DNA from: Nesterenkonia lacusekhoensis
Lineage (GTDB): Bacteria; Actinomycetota; Actinomycetes; Actinomycetales; Micrococcaceae
Direction of reading: 5' to 3'
NCBI RefSeq assembly: GCF_017876395.1
Contig: NZ_JAGINX010000001.1
Coordinates: 1,860,001-1,924,000, forward strand
DNA length: 64,000 bases
Positions 54,755-63,283 of the stretch are shown piece after piece. The position numbers and the translations under genes are program-made. The notes under the pieces are model-generated. The model ran no database searches. It saw only the letters and a program-made list of their open reading frames with translations, and was not told where the DNA came from. Position 1 is the first letter of the stretch. Every line of letters begins with the position of its first letter.

Positions 54755-55249
54755 TCAGCTCTCCACGGACTCCTTCAGCCGCAGCAGGGCGATCTCGGCC
54801 AGCTGGCCGCGCCGGACCTCGTTCTCGGTCTCCGGGGAGTTCTCCAGCCGCTGGTGCAGCTGCTCCAGCATCTCCTCGGAGCTGCGGCCCTTGGCGCGGA
54901 TCAGGAAGATGCGGTCGAACTTCTCCTCATAGGCCACATTGGCCTGCACCCACTCCTGACGGGCCTTCTCGTCCTCTGACAGGTTCCCCTGCTCGCTGCG
55001 TGAGGCCTGCGCCTCAGCACCGCTGCCCTGGACCTTCTCCCCGATCCGCGGGTGGTGCGCCAGCGCCGCATCCACCTCCTGATCGGCCCATCCGGCGGCC
55101 AGCTCCTCCGCCGTCTCCAGCAGCTCCTGCTGGGAGCCGAAGGGCCGTCGAGCCAGCAGCGCCGCCCGCCAGGAGGCGATGGGCGCGCAGGTGTGCAGCA
55201 GCTCTCCCGCGGTCTCCGCTTCGGCGCTGTTGAACTCCTCGAGCTTCAT
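54755..55249 (-). CDS. uraD: 2-oxo-4-hydroxy-4-carboxy-5-ureidoimidazoline (OHCU) decarboxylase
   Basis: The 164-residue protein has the family motif AHHPRIGEK with catalytic H66 and the distal YEEKFDRIFLIRAKGRSSEEML. It decarboxylates OHCU to (S)-allantoin, the third step after uricase and HIU hydrolase. It is separated from those genes by the second effector cassette. Its ATG overlaps the amidase stop (ATGA). Confidence 0.92.
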   Translation of the reverse strand: MKLEEFNSAEAETAGELLHTCAPIASWRAALLARRPFGSQQELLETAEELAAGWADQEVDAALAHHPRIGEKVQGSGAEAQASRSEQGNLSEDEKARQEWVQANVAYEEKFDRIFLIRAKGRSSEEMLEQLHQRLENSPETENEVRRGQLAEIALLRLKESVES

Positions 55250-57021
55250 CGCTGACCAGCTCCCGCGACCTCGGCGCCCACCAGCTCGGCGGCATAGCGG
55301 ATCAGTGCCTTATCGCTGCCGGAGGGGCCCACCAGGCTCAGGCCCACCGGCAGTCCCGGACGTCCCTCGGAGCCCTCCGTGCGCAGCGGCACGCTGACCA
55401 CCGGCAGTCCGGCCAGGCCGGCCACGCAGGTCAGCATCAGGGTCCGCTGCCGCTGAGCCTCGATCAGCTCACCGCCGGCGGAAGCCTCCCGGATCAGCGG
55501 AGCCGCAGAGGACGCCGAGGGCAGCGCCAACACACCCTCGCCGACCCAGCCGCGCACCTTCTCACGCACCTGAGCGATCAGCTCGCGGGCCCGCACCTCG
55601 TCATCGGCACTGAAGCTCTCCGCGCGGCGGAAGCGGGCCGCCACATCGGGAGCCAGCTGCTCCCAGTGCTCGGCCACCCACTCGCCGTGGTTGGTCCAGG
55701 CCTCCCGGCCCTGCACTGTGCTGAAGGCGGTCACCCACTGCCCCAGCGTCTCCTCGTCCAGGGCCACGTCCAGCTGGGTGGCCTCGGCGGCGGCGCTGCG
55801 CACCGCCTGGGCCACCTCCGGATCGGCCAGGTCGGTCAGCTGCGGGATCGCCTTGAGCTCGCCCAGAGCGCGCGACGCCGGCCAGGCCACCGGCCCCTTG
55901 GGCACGATCAGCCGCGGACTGGTGCTGGCCATCCCGCCCATCGCCGAGGGCACAGAGGCCGCGGCGGCCGCCACCTCGGTCTCGGGGATCAGCACCTCGG
56001 CGGCATCGGCCAGAGCCTGCGGGGTCCGGGTCATCCATCCGACGGTGTCGAAGCTGTCGGCCAGCGGCAGCAGGCCCTCACGGCTCACCAGATCATGGGT
56101 GGTCCGGATGCCCCACAGGCCCTGATAGGCCGAGGGCACGCGGATGGACCCGCCGGTGTCCGTGCCGAGCCCGATGCTCGCATGCCCCAGAGCCACGGCC
56201 GAGGCCGAGCCGGAGCTGGACCCGCCGCTGATCCGCCGCGGCGCACGCGGGTTCGGCGGGGTTCCGTAGTGGGTGTTGGTGCCGGCCAGGCTGTAGGCGA
56301 ACTCGTCGGTGGCCGCCAGACCGGTGATCTCAGCACCGGCCTCCAGCAGCGTCTCCACGGCGGGCGCCGTCGCCTCCTGCACCTGGGCCTCAGCCAGATA
56401 GGCCGGGGACCCGGCACCCACCCGCTGTCCGGCCACGGAGAAGAGATCCTTGACCGCCACCGTGTGACCGGCCAGCGCGCCTTGCTCCTTCGCCTCCGCC
56501 GCAGCGGGCACCAACGGTGCGCCCAGCACGCGCCAGACCCTGCGGTCGAAGACGGGCGGGGCCACCATCACATGGGCCACGGAGCACTGCCAGCCCTGGT
56601 GGCCGGCGTCGGGGTTGTCAGATCTGGTCCACACCTGGGTCTGCTGGCCGCGCCCTGTGGAGGCGCCGGAGGCATCCACCAGCTCGGTGATCGCCACGGT
56701 GGAGGCGTGATCGGAGCCCAGCGCACGCACATGCAGCTCCACGATCCGCCGCTTGGGCGCACCTCCGCGAGCGCCGCGGAATCCGGTGATCTCCTCGTGG
56801 GAGACCATCAGCCCGGAGGCGTCGCCGCGCAGCGTCTGCTCCCCCGGGGCGAAGAGGTGAGCCATCGTCTCCAGGTCATCAGCCATCAGCGCCTGCTCAT
56901 AGGCCCAGAAGGCCGCTTCCACATCCGGTCGATCATCACCCTGAGCAGCAGGACGCCGGTACTGCGGGACTCCATCCTGGTCGATGGTCACCTGCTGGTC
57001 ATCACCGTGCTGAACGTTCAC
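55246..57021 (-). CDS. AtzH-like domain fused to amidase-signature enzyme (HpxZ-HpxY-like fusion)
   Basis: The 591-residue protein starts with GTG at 57021 overlapping the formamidase stop. Residues about 30-155 form an NTF2-like AtzH/DUF3225 domain (VEAAFWAYEQALMADDLETM, LMVSHEEITGFR, CSVAHVM). Residues 160-591 are an amidase-signature domain with K191, the serine-rich ISGGSSSGSAS (264-274) and nucleophile region GTDTGGSIRVPS (S292), so the catalytic triad is intact. In Klebsiella purine degradation the equivalent HpxZ and HpxY are separate proteins. The operon also encodes OHCU decarboxylase. A role on oxalurate or a related ureide is inferred. Confidence 0.78.
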   Translation of the reverse strand: MNVQHGDDQQVTIDQDGVPQYRRPAAQGDDRPDVEAAFWAYEQALMADDLETMAHLFAPGEQTLRGDASGLMVSHEEITGFRGARGGAPKRRIVELHVRALGSDHASTVAITELVDASGASTGRGQQTQVWTRSDNPDAGHQGWQCSVAHVMVAPPVFDRRVWRVLGAPLVPAAAEAKEQGALAGHTVAVKDLFSVAGQRVGAGSPAYLAEAQVQEATAPAVETLLEAGAEITGLAATDEFAYSLAGTNTHYGTPPNPRAPRRISGGSSSGSASAVALGHASIGLGTDTGGSIRVPSAYQGLWGIRTTHDLVSREGLLPLADSFDTVGWMTRTPQALADAAEVLIPETEVAAAAASVPSAMGGMASTSPRLIVPKGPVAWPASRALGELKAIPQLTDLADPEVAQAVRSAAAEATQLDVALDEETLGQWVTAFSTVQGREAWTNHGEWVAEHWEQLAPDVAARFRRAESFSADDEVRARELIAQVREKVRGWVGEGVLALPSASSAAPLIREASAGGELIEAQRQRTLMLTCVAGLAGLPVVSVPLRTEGSEGRPGLPVGLSLVGPSGSDKALIRYAAELVGAEVAGAGQR

Positions 57022-58103
57022 CGGACCCCCTTGAAGTCCTCGAGCTTCACCCGCGCATGGACACCCTTGACGATATCCACCACCTGGGAGATGTTGAAGT
57101 CCGTGGCGGCGGAGAGGTACGCGTAGGCGTGCTCGGGGTCCAGACCCCAACGGGCCTGCAGCAGCGCGATCGCATTGCGCACACAGTTCTGCACTGCCAG
57201 GTCCAGGTCCTCGTCCATGCCGGTGGGGATCAGGTGCTCGGCCGTCTCGGCGATGGGGCCCACCTGGTCGCCGAAGCGTGTCAGCGCCTCCTCGCGCGCC
57301 ACCACGTCGAAGCTCACATGTCCGCGCAGGCTGGCCTCCATGGCGGTCAGGGCGACCTCTCCGTCACCTTGGGCGAAGTGCGGATCACCGACGAAGGCCA
57401 GGGCACCAGGGACCTGCACAGGGATATAGAGGGAGGCGCCCTCGGTGAGCAGCGCGATGTCGATGTTTCCGCCGTGGCGTCCGGGAGGCACAGAGTGCGG
57501 GCGGTCCTCGCCGTCCACGGCCACACCCATCGTGCCGAAGAAGGGGGCCAGGTCGAAGCTGACCGTCCGCTCCGCGCCGGCGAAGGGTGCGATGGTGCCC
57601 TTGGCTCTCCCCTGCGATTCATCCACCGCTGCGAAGACGGAGACGCTCTCCTGGGCCCGCGGGAACTCCTCGGGAAGCGCTCCCTTGCCGTGCCGGTTGG
57701 AGATCACGCCGTAGGGCACGCGGCGCTCCAGCCTGTTCACCGTGATCTTCAGGAAGTCGCCGGGACGGGCATCCTCCACGTAGATCGGCCCGGTGTTCAC
57801 ATGCGGACCGTCCTGGGTCGGGCGGCGCGGATGATCGCTTGCCGCCAGCGCGACGGCGTCGCGGAGCACCTGCTCCTCCTGCACTCCGTGCCGGGCGAAG
57901 TAGGCGCGCGGATCCCGCCCCTGGTCCTCCAGAATCCCCTCATGGGACAGGGTGTCGATCACGACCTCCTCCCCCGGAGCGATGCGCAGCACCGGGTCAT
58001 CGGCGGCGCAGGGCAGGCGGCCCCACAGGACGTTTTCATCAGTGGCGGGGAGGTAGGCGGCACCTTCGGGGACATGGTCGCCGGGCTGGAGGATTCTGGT
58101 CAT
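57018..58103 (-). CDS. Acetamidase/formamidase family protein
   Basis: The 361-residue protein matches the FmdA_AmdA family: GPIYVEDARPGDFLKITVNR near the middle, then GGNIDIALLTEGASLYIPV and GDPHFAQGDGEVALTAMEAS, with metal-binding histidines and acids. The family hydrolyses formamide or short amides to ammonia. It is the first gene of an operon with the AtzH-amidase fusion and uraD, so it may release the last nitrogen of purine-derived amides. A GTAAC-type repeat lies just upstream, inside the short gap to metX. Confidence 0.82.
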   Translation of the reverse strand: MTRILQPGDHVPEGAAYLPATDENVLWGRLPCAADDPVLRIAPGEEVVIDTLSHEGILEDQGRDPRAYFARHGVQEEQVLRDAVALAASDHPRRPTQDGPHVNTGPIYVEDARPGDFLKITVNRLERRVPYGVISNRHGKGALPEEFPRAQESVSVFAAVDESQGRAKGTIAPFAGAERTVSFDLAPFFGTMGVAVDGEDRPHSVPPGRHGGNIDIALLTEGASLYIPVQVPGALAFVGDPHFAQGDGEVALTAMEASLRGHVSFDVVAREEALTRFGDQVGPIAETAEHLIPTGMDEDLDLAVQNCVRNAIALLQARWGLDPEHAYAYLSAATDFNISQVVDIVKGVHARVKLEDFKGVR

Positions 58104-58109
58104 AGGCCA

Positions 58110-58135
58110 CAGTGTTACAGCCCCGTGTTACGCCG
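58110..58135 (-). promoter_or_regulatory. Candidate GlnR-like site before the formamidase-like gene
   Basis: The minus strand reads GTAACACGGGGCTGTAACAC, two GTAACAC units 13 bases apart, also giving an AC-N9-AC spacing. It resembles the site before the NCS2 permease (GTAACACGG in both). Only nitrogen-regulator-like by pattern. Confidence 0.35.
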
Positions 58136-58149
58136 AAGTGTCGGGAAGC

Positions 58150-59289
58150 TCAGAGGCCCAATGTGCGGCGCATCTGATCTGCCAGCTGGTCCGGGCTGGT
58201 CAGGAAGCCGTCATGACCGATGGGTGAGGCGATCATGTGCACCTCATGCTCGCCGGGCAGAAGCTCGGCGATCTCGCGGGACTGCTCCGGGAAGTAGAGC
58301 CGGTCGCTGTCCACCGCGGCCAGGAACGGCACCGCGGTGATGTTCTGCAGAGCCTGCGCCGCTCCCCCGCGGCCGCGGCCGACGTCGTGGCTCATCAGCG
58401 CCTCGGTCAGCACGATGTAGGCATTGGGGTCGAAGCGGGAGGACAGCTTCTCCGCCTGATGGTCCAGATAGGACTCCACCTGGTAGCGCCCACGCCGACG
58501 GGAGGACCACCCGAAGGGTTCCTCCCGGCCCTGGGGCTCACGGCCGAACCGCACCGAGAGCTCAGTCTCTGTGCGGTAGGTGATGTGGGCGATCCGCCGC
58601 GCCAGCTGCAGACCGGCCTCGGGCACGGTCCCGCCGTAGTAGTCGCCGCCGTGGAAATGAGGGTCGTTCTCCACGGCCTTGATCTGGGCCTGCCCGAAGG
58701 CGATCTGCTCGGCAGTCGACGCCGCCCCGCAGGCGAAGACGGCGACGCCGCCCACCCGATCCGGGTAGGTGGCCGCCCATTCCAGAGCGCGCGCCCCACC
58801 CATGGAGCCGCCGATGACGGTATGGAACTCAGTGATCCCCAGCTGATCGGCCAGGCGTGCCTCCAGATGCACCGAGTCCCTGATCGTCACGAACGGGAAG
58901 CGGGACCCCCAGGGCTCACCCTCCGGGTCCGGAGAGGCAGGGCCGGTGGAGCCGTAGCAGCCGCCGACCATGGCCGGAGCCACGACGAACCAACGCTCCG
59001 GATCGATGGGACGGCCCGCACCGAGCAGGCTCTCCCACCAGCCGGATCCGGGGTCCGCCTCCGTCGGGGCGACATGGGTGTCTCCGGTGAGTGCGTGGGC
59101 GACGAGGATCGCGTTGTCCCCGGCCTCGTTGAGGGTCCCCCACGTCTCGAAGGCGATCTCGACCGAGGGCAGGAACCTGCCGGTCTCGAAGGTGTAGGCC
59201 CCCACCTCCGCGATCTGCAGCGCCCCGGCGGGACGGTGTCCGAAATCGTTCGCCGGGGCAGCCGCGGCGCAGGGGGCCTGCAGAGTCAT
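58150..59289 (-). CDS. metX: Homoserine O-acetyltransferase
   Basis: The 379-residue alpha/beta-hydrolase has the MetX hallmarks: FETWGTLNEAGDNAILVAHALTG, the nucleophile GGSMGGARALEWA, and the late aspartate (DSDRLYFP) and histidine (IGHDGFL). It acetylates homoserine for methionine synthesis. Its ATG at 59289 overlaps the metY stop (ATGA). A longer open frame to 60105 only runs through the metY gene in another frame and is rejected. Confidence 0.92.
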   Translation of the reverse strand: MTLQAPCAAAAPANDFGHRPAGALQIAEVGAYTFETGRFLPSVEIAFETWGTLNEAGDNAILVAHALTGDTHVAPTEADPGSGWWESLLGAGRPIDPERWFVVAPAMVGGCYGSTGPASPDPEGEPWGSRFPFVTIRDSVHLEARLADQLGITEFHTVIGGSMGGARALEWAATYPDRVGGVAVFACGAASTAEQIAFGQAQIKAVENDPHFHGGDYYGGTVPEAGLQLARRIAHITYRTETELSVRFGREPQGREEPFGWSSRRRGRYQVESYLDHQAEKLSSRFDPNAYIVLTEALMSHDVGRGRGGAAQALQNITAVPFLAAVDSDRLYFPEQSREIAELLPGEHEVHMIASPIGHDGFLTSPDQLADQMRRTLGL

Positions 59290-60707
59290 CGCGCAGAGGT
59301 TCCTGCCGCTGCACCGGCAGGAGCGGCCGCCTCTGTCGCCGGCTGCGGCGCATTCTGCCCCACGGCGTCCAGAGCCTGCCGCAGGTCGGCCAGGATGTCG
59401 TCCAGGTGCTCGATCCCCACAGAGAGGCGCACCACGCCCGGCTTCACGCCGGCGGCCTTCTGGTCCTCCGGGGTGAGCTGACGGTGGGTGGTCGAGGCCG
59501 GGTGGATGGCCAGAGAGCGCACATCGCCCACGTTCGCCACCAGGGAATGCAGCTGCAGGGCGTCCACCACGGCCTGGCCGTTGGCGGCCTGGGCCGCGGC
59601 ATCCTCCCCGTGGACCTCGAAGGACAGCACGGCTCCCACACCGTGGGGAAGGTACTTCTGGGCATGCTCCCAGCAGGGGCTCTCCGGAAGTCCGGAGTAG
59701 AAGACCTGGCGGACGGCCGGGTGATCGCGCAGGAAGCGAGCCACGGCCGCGGCGTTGTGCACGTGGCGCTCCACGCGCAGGCTCAGCGTCTCCAGGCCGA
59801 GGTTGATCTCGAAGGCGTTGTGCGGTGACAGCGTGGGGCCCAGGTCCCGCAGCAGCTGCACCCGTGCCTTCAGGACGAAGGACAGATTCACCCCGAAGAT
59901 GCCCTCGGGCCCCAGATCCCTGCCGAAGACCAGACCGTGATAGCTCTCGTCCGGCTCGTTGAAGCCGGGGAACCGGTCCGGATGCTTGGAGTAGTCGAAG
60001 GTGCCGGCGTCGACGATGATCCCGGCGATGGCCGTGCCGTGCCCGCCCAGGAACTTCGTGGCGGAGTGGACCACCACATCGGCGCCGAACTCGATGGGCC
60101 GGCACAGGTACGGCGTGGCCAGCGTGTTGTCGACCACCAGCGGCACGCCGACCTCATGGGCGGTGTCGGCCACGCTCTCGATGTCCAACACGTCGGTGCG
60201 GGGGTTGGCCACCGTCTCGGCGAAGAAGGCCGCAGTGTTCGGCTGAACGGCGGCCCGCCAGGAGGCGACGTCGTCCGGGTCCTCCACAAAGCTGACGTCG
60301 ATGCCCAGCTTGGGCAGGGTGTGCTTGAAGAGGTTCTGCGTGCCGCCGTAGAGCGAGGGCGAGGCGACGATGTGCCCACCGCCCTCGGCCAGGTTCAGCA
60401 GGGCCAGGGTGGTCGCCGCCTGGCCCGATCCCACAGCGAGCGCTCCCACGCCGCCCTCCAGAGCCGCAACCTTGTCCTCCACGGCCTGGACCGTGGGGTT
60501 GCCGATGCGGGAGTAGATGGGGGCGATCTCCTCCAGACCGAAGCGCCGTGCGGCGGCCTCGGCGTCGGGGAAGACGAAGGAGGTGGTCTGCTGGATGGGC
60601 AGGGCCCGGGCCCCGGTGACGGGGTCCGGGGAGACTCCGGCATGGATCTGCCGGGTCTCGAAGTGGGCGGACTGGATGTCCAAGGTGGGTTCGGTCGATG
60701 CAGCCAT
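59286..60707 (-). CDS. metY: O-acetylhomoserine sulfhydrylase
   Basis: The 473-residue PLP enzyme has FETRQIHAGVSPDP, TTSFVFPDAEAAA, GSGQAATTLALLNL and the PLP lysine in HSATKFLGGHG. It makes homocysteine directly from O-acetylhomoserine and sulfide. The ATG at 60707 has GGAG eight bases upstream; a GTG nine bases earlier is possible. The leader contains a SAM riboswitch, so the operon metY-metX should be shut off by S-adenosylmethionine. The alanine-rich C-terminus is not conserved. Confidence 0.92.
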   Translation of the reverse strand: MAASTEPTLDIQSAHFETRQIHAGVSPDPVTGARALPIQQTTSFVFPDAEAAARRFGLEEIAPIYSRIGNPTVQAVEDKVAALEGGVGALAVGSGQAATTLALLNLAEGGGHIVASPSLYGGTQNLFKHTLPKLGIDVSFVEDPDDVASWRAAVQPNTAAFFAETVANPRTDVLDIESVADTAHEVGVPLVVDNTLATPYLCRPIEFGADVVVHSATKFLGGHGTAIAGIIVDAGTFDYSKHPDRFPGFNEPDESYHGLVFGRDLGPEGIFGVNLSFVLKARVQLLRDLGPTLSPHNAFEINLGLETLSLRVERHVHNAAAVARFLRDHPAVRQVFYSGLPESPCWEHAQKYLPHGVGAVLSFEVHGEDAAAQAANGQAVVDALQLHSLVANVGDVRSLAIHPASTTHRQLTPEDQKAAGVKPGVVRLSVGIEHLDDILADLRQALDAVGQNAPQPATEAAAPAGAAAGTSAR

Positions 60708-60760
60708 CGAATACACTCCGTGAAACTCGCGCTTGCCCGGCGGCGTCCTCCGCCGGACCT

Positions 60761-60840
60761 GGTCGTCACCCGGGGCACCCCACCGCGAAGTGGAGGGTTG
60801 CCGGCCAGCAAACCGGGGTTTTGCGCTGGCGCTCTTGACC
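60761..60840 (-). ncRNA. SAM riboswitch, SAM-IV-like
   Basis: On the minus strand the leader starts GGTCAAGAGCGCCAGC and contains the conserved GCTGGCCGGCAACCCTCC. It then has GCGGTGGGGTGCCCCGGGTG and closes with GACC, which pairs with the first GGTC. These blocks match the SAM-I/SAM-IV clan as found before met genes in actinomycetes; the closing pattern favours SAM-IV. A perfect 7-bp hairpin (60737-60756) follows and lies before the metY ribosome site, possibly as the expression platform. Confidence 0.85.
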
Positions 60841-60903
60841 TGGGAATAAGTCTGCCTGCGCGCCGTGAAAAGGGCAAGTCACTGTTACGCGAGGTGTAGC
60901 CGC

Positions 60904-61821
60904 TCAGAGCTGCGGCAGGGCAGACTCCTGAAAGGTCCACGGATCACACGGAAGATCCTCCAGCCGGAAGGCCTCCGACGCATGGCCCAACGACCCCGGG
61001 GGCAGACCGAGCGAGTCCAGCAGCAGGTCGCGGACGGCGTCGGGTCCGATGCCCCGTTCCCGGAGCTGGGCCAGGGTGACCGCACCGTCGCGTTTGGCGA
61101 GTCTGCGGCCCTCGGGGCTGAGCACCAGCGGGACATGGATGTACTCCACCGCCGAGCGGGCCTGCGCACCGTAGAGCAGCTCCCGCAGGTAGGCCTGCCG
61201 CGGCGCGGAGGAGGCCAGATCGTCACCGCGCAGCACCTGGTCCACGCCGGTGAGGTGGTCATCGACCACCACAGCCAGGTTGTAGGCGGCGGTGCCGTCG
61301 TTGCGGATCAGCACCAGATCATCGACGACGCCGTCCACGCGGCCCAGCAGCCGGTCCTCGACGCTCTGCTCACGCTGCCAATCCGGAACGCGCAGCCGCA
61401 GCGCCGGCGGACGCTGCTCCCGACGCCGGGCCCGGTCCTGCTCGCTGAGAGTCCGGCAGGTGCCCGGATAGGCGCCTGGCGGGGCGTGGGGTGCCCGCGC
61501 CGCCTCCTGGATCTCGCGCCGGGTGCAGAAGCATTCGTAGACCAGGCCTCGGCTGCGGAGCTCAGCGACGGCGTCGTCGTAGATGTCCTGACGCTGGGAC
61601 TGCCGGAGGACGTCGCCGCCGAAGGTGATCCCCAGAGACTCCAGATCAGCGCGCTGACGCTCAGCCGAGCCGGCGACGGTGCGGCCGGCGTCGAGATCCT
61701 CGTAACGCAGCAGCAGCTGACGGTCCTCGGCGTGGGCGGCCAGCCAGGCGAGCAGGGCCGTGCGCAGGTTCCCCAGGTGCAGATCTCCTGAGGGGCTGGG
61801 TGCATAACGGCCTGCGGGCAT
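60904..61821 (-). CDS. gluQ: Glutamyl-Q tRNA(Asp) synthetase
   Basis: The 305-residue protein is the catalytic half of a glutamyl-tRNA synthetase: GRYAPSPSGDLHLGNLRTAL (HIGH-like), a zinc-type cluster CFCTRREIQE to CRTL and the KMSKS-like RRLAKRDGAVTL, with no anticodon-binding domain. GluQRS attaches glutamate to queuosine in tRNA-Asp. The length is normal for the family. The queuosine pathway itself is not in the window. Confidence 0.87.
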   Translation of the reverse strand: MPAGRYAPSPSGDLHLGNLRTALLAWLAAHAEDRQLLLRYEDLDAGRTVAGSAERQRADLESLGITFGGDVLRQSQRQDIYDDAVAELRSRGLVYECFCTRREIQEAARAPHAPPGAYPGTCRTLSEQDRARRREQRPPALRLRVPDWQREQSVEDRLLGRVDGVVDDLVLIRNDGTAAYNLAVVVDDHLTGVDQVLRGDDLASSAPRQAYLRELLYGAQARSAVEYIHVPLVLSPEGRRLAKRDGAVTLAQLRERGIGPDAVRDLLLDSLGLPPGSLGHASEAFRLEDLPCDPWTFQESALPQL

Positions 61822-61832
61822 CGGTCAGCGGC

Positions 61833-63230
61833 TCACTTCACCGGCAGATGCTCACCGGAGCTGCGGGTTTCGGATTCGGGAGTCTCGGAGCCTTCCGCCG
61901 AGCTGCCCCCGGCCTCCAGGTCGATGCCCTGCAGCGTCTTCGGCACCAGGGAGACCGCGATCAGCGAGATCAGCGAGAGGCCGGAGAGGTAGAGGCCGAT
62001 CATCCATCCCTGGCCGGTGGCGTCGTAGATGGCCTGGGCGATGGTCGCAGCGAAGGCTCCGCCCATGATGGAGCCGAAGGCGTAGCCGATGGACACCCCG
62101 GAGAAGCGGACATCCGCCGGGAACATCTCGGCGTAGAGGGCCGACTGCGGGCCATAGGAGGGGCCCAGGCCGATGGTCAGCACGAACACCGCGAGCGCGA
62201 ACATCAGCAGAGAGCCGGTGTCGATCAGGAACCACATCGGGATACACCAGAGGATCAGGATCCCGAAGCCGATCTGATAGGTCAGCACGCGGCCGATGCG
62301 GTCGCTGATCCAACCGCCGAAGTAGGTGAAGATGAACCAGCCCAGCGCGCCCACCAGGGAGGCGATCAGCGTGTCGGTGGTGGAGAATCCCACGGCGCTG
62401 GAGGCGTAGGAGGCGAAGAAGACGATGATCATGTAGCCCGCGGCGTTGTTGGCCGAGAAGATCAGAGCGGTCAGGAAGACGTTCTTCTTATGGGTGGTCA
62501 GCAGCTCCTTGAGCGGAGCCGAGGACTCCTTCTTCCGCTGCTTCATCTCGGCGAAGACCGGGGACTCCTCCACCCGGCGGCGGATCAGGTAGGCCACCAC
62601 GATCAGCACGAAGGAGAAGAGGAACGGCATGCGCCAGCCCCATTCCAGGAACTGCTCCTCGGTCAGCGCAGCACGCAGACCGAACATGGAGATGGCCGCC
62701 ATGAACATGCCCAGGGGGACGCCGATCTGCGGATACATGCCGAACAGGCCGCGCTTGTGGCGCGGGGCATGCTCGACGGCCAGCAGAGCGGCACCGCCCC
62801 ATTCGCCGCCGGCGGAGAGACCCTGCAGGATGCGCAGGACCACCAGCAGGATCGGGGCGGCCATGCCCCAGGCCGCGTAGGTCGGCAGCAGGCCGATGAA
62901 GGCGGTGGCCCCGCCCATGCCCAGCAGGGTCAGGACCAGGACGAGCTTGCGTCCGTAGCGGTCGCCCAGCCAGCCGGCCAGGATGGCGCCCAGAGGGCGG
63001 AAGAGGAAGGAGATGCCGATCGAGGCCCAGGCCACCAGCTGGGCCAGGGTCTGGTTCTCCTCGCCCAAGGGTTCGAAGTACAGCACAGCCAGGACGAATC
63101 CTGCCGCCTGTGCATAGATGAAGAAGTCGTACCACTCGATCGTGGTCCCCACCAAGGTTCCGGCGAGGACCTTCTTCTCCTCGCGGGTCTTCCGATGCCC
63201 CTCAGCGCTGAGGAATGCCTGCTGCGTCAT
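61833..63230 (-). CDS. MFS transporter, metabolite:H+ symporter (MHS) family
   Basis: The 465-residue protein has 12 predicted helices. The MHS pattern [20 protein letters not shown] opens helix 1, [20 protein letters not shown] forms the helix 2-3 loop, and [24 protein letters not shown] follows. MHS members import dicarboxylates, proline/betaine, shikimate or aromatic acids with protons. The stop lies 11 bases upstream of the gluQ start, so the two could be co-transcribed. Substrate is not evident. Confidence 0.85.
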   Translation of the reverse strand: MTQQAFLSAEGHRKTREEKKVLAGTLVGTTIEWYDFFIYAQAAGFVLAVLYFEPLGEENQTLAQLVAWASIGISFLFRPLGAILAGWLGDRYGRKLVLVLTLLGMGGATAFIGLLPTYAAWGMAAPILLVVLRILQGLSAGGEWGGAALLAVEHAPRHKRGLFGMYPQIGVPLGMFMAAISMFGLRAALTEEQFLEWGWRMPFLFSFVLIVVAYLIRRRVEESPVFAEMKQRKKESSAPLKELLTTHKKNVFLTALIFSANNAAGYMIIVFFASYASSAVGFSTTDTLIASLVGALGWFIFTYFGGWISDRIGRVLTYQIGFGILILWCIPMWFLIDTGSLLMFALAVFVLTIGLGPSYGPQSALYAEMFPADVRFSGVSIGYAFGSIMGGAFAATIAQAIYDATGQGWMIGLYLSGLSLISLIAVSLVPKTLQGIDLEAGGSSAEGSETPESETRSSGEHLPVK

Positions 63231-63283
63231 TCCGAAGATCCTACCTCTTGTCAGGACTTCCCCGGTCCGAGAGGATCAGACGT

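Noticed and set aside
58150-60105. A continuous minus-strand frame of 651 codons spanning metX and part of metY
   Set aside because: Only the part from 59289 is MetX; the upstream half is the wrong frame of metY, arginine/glycine-rich and without family resemblance.
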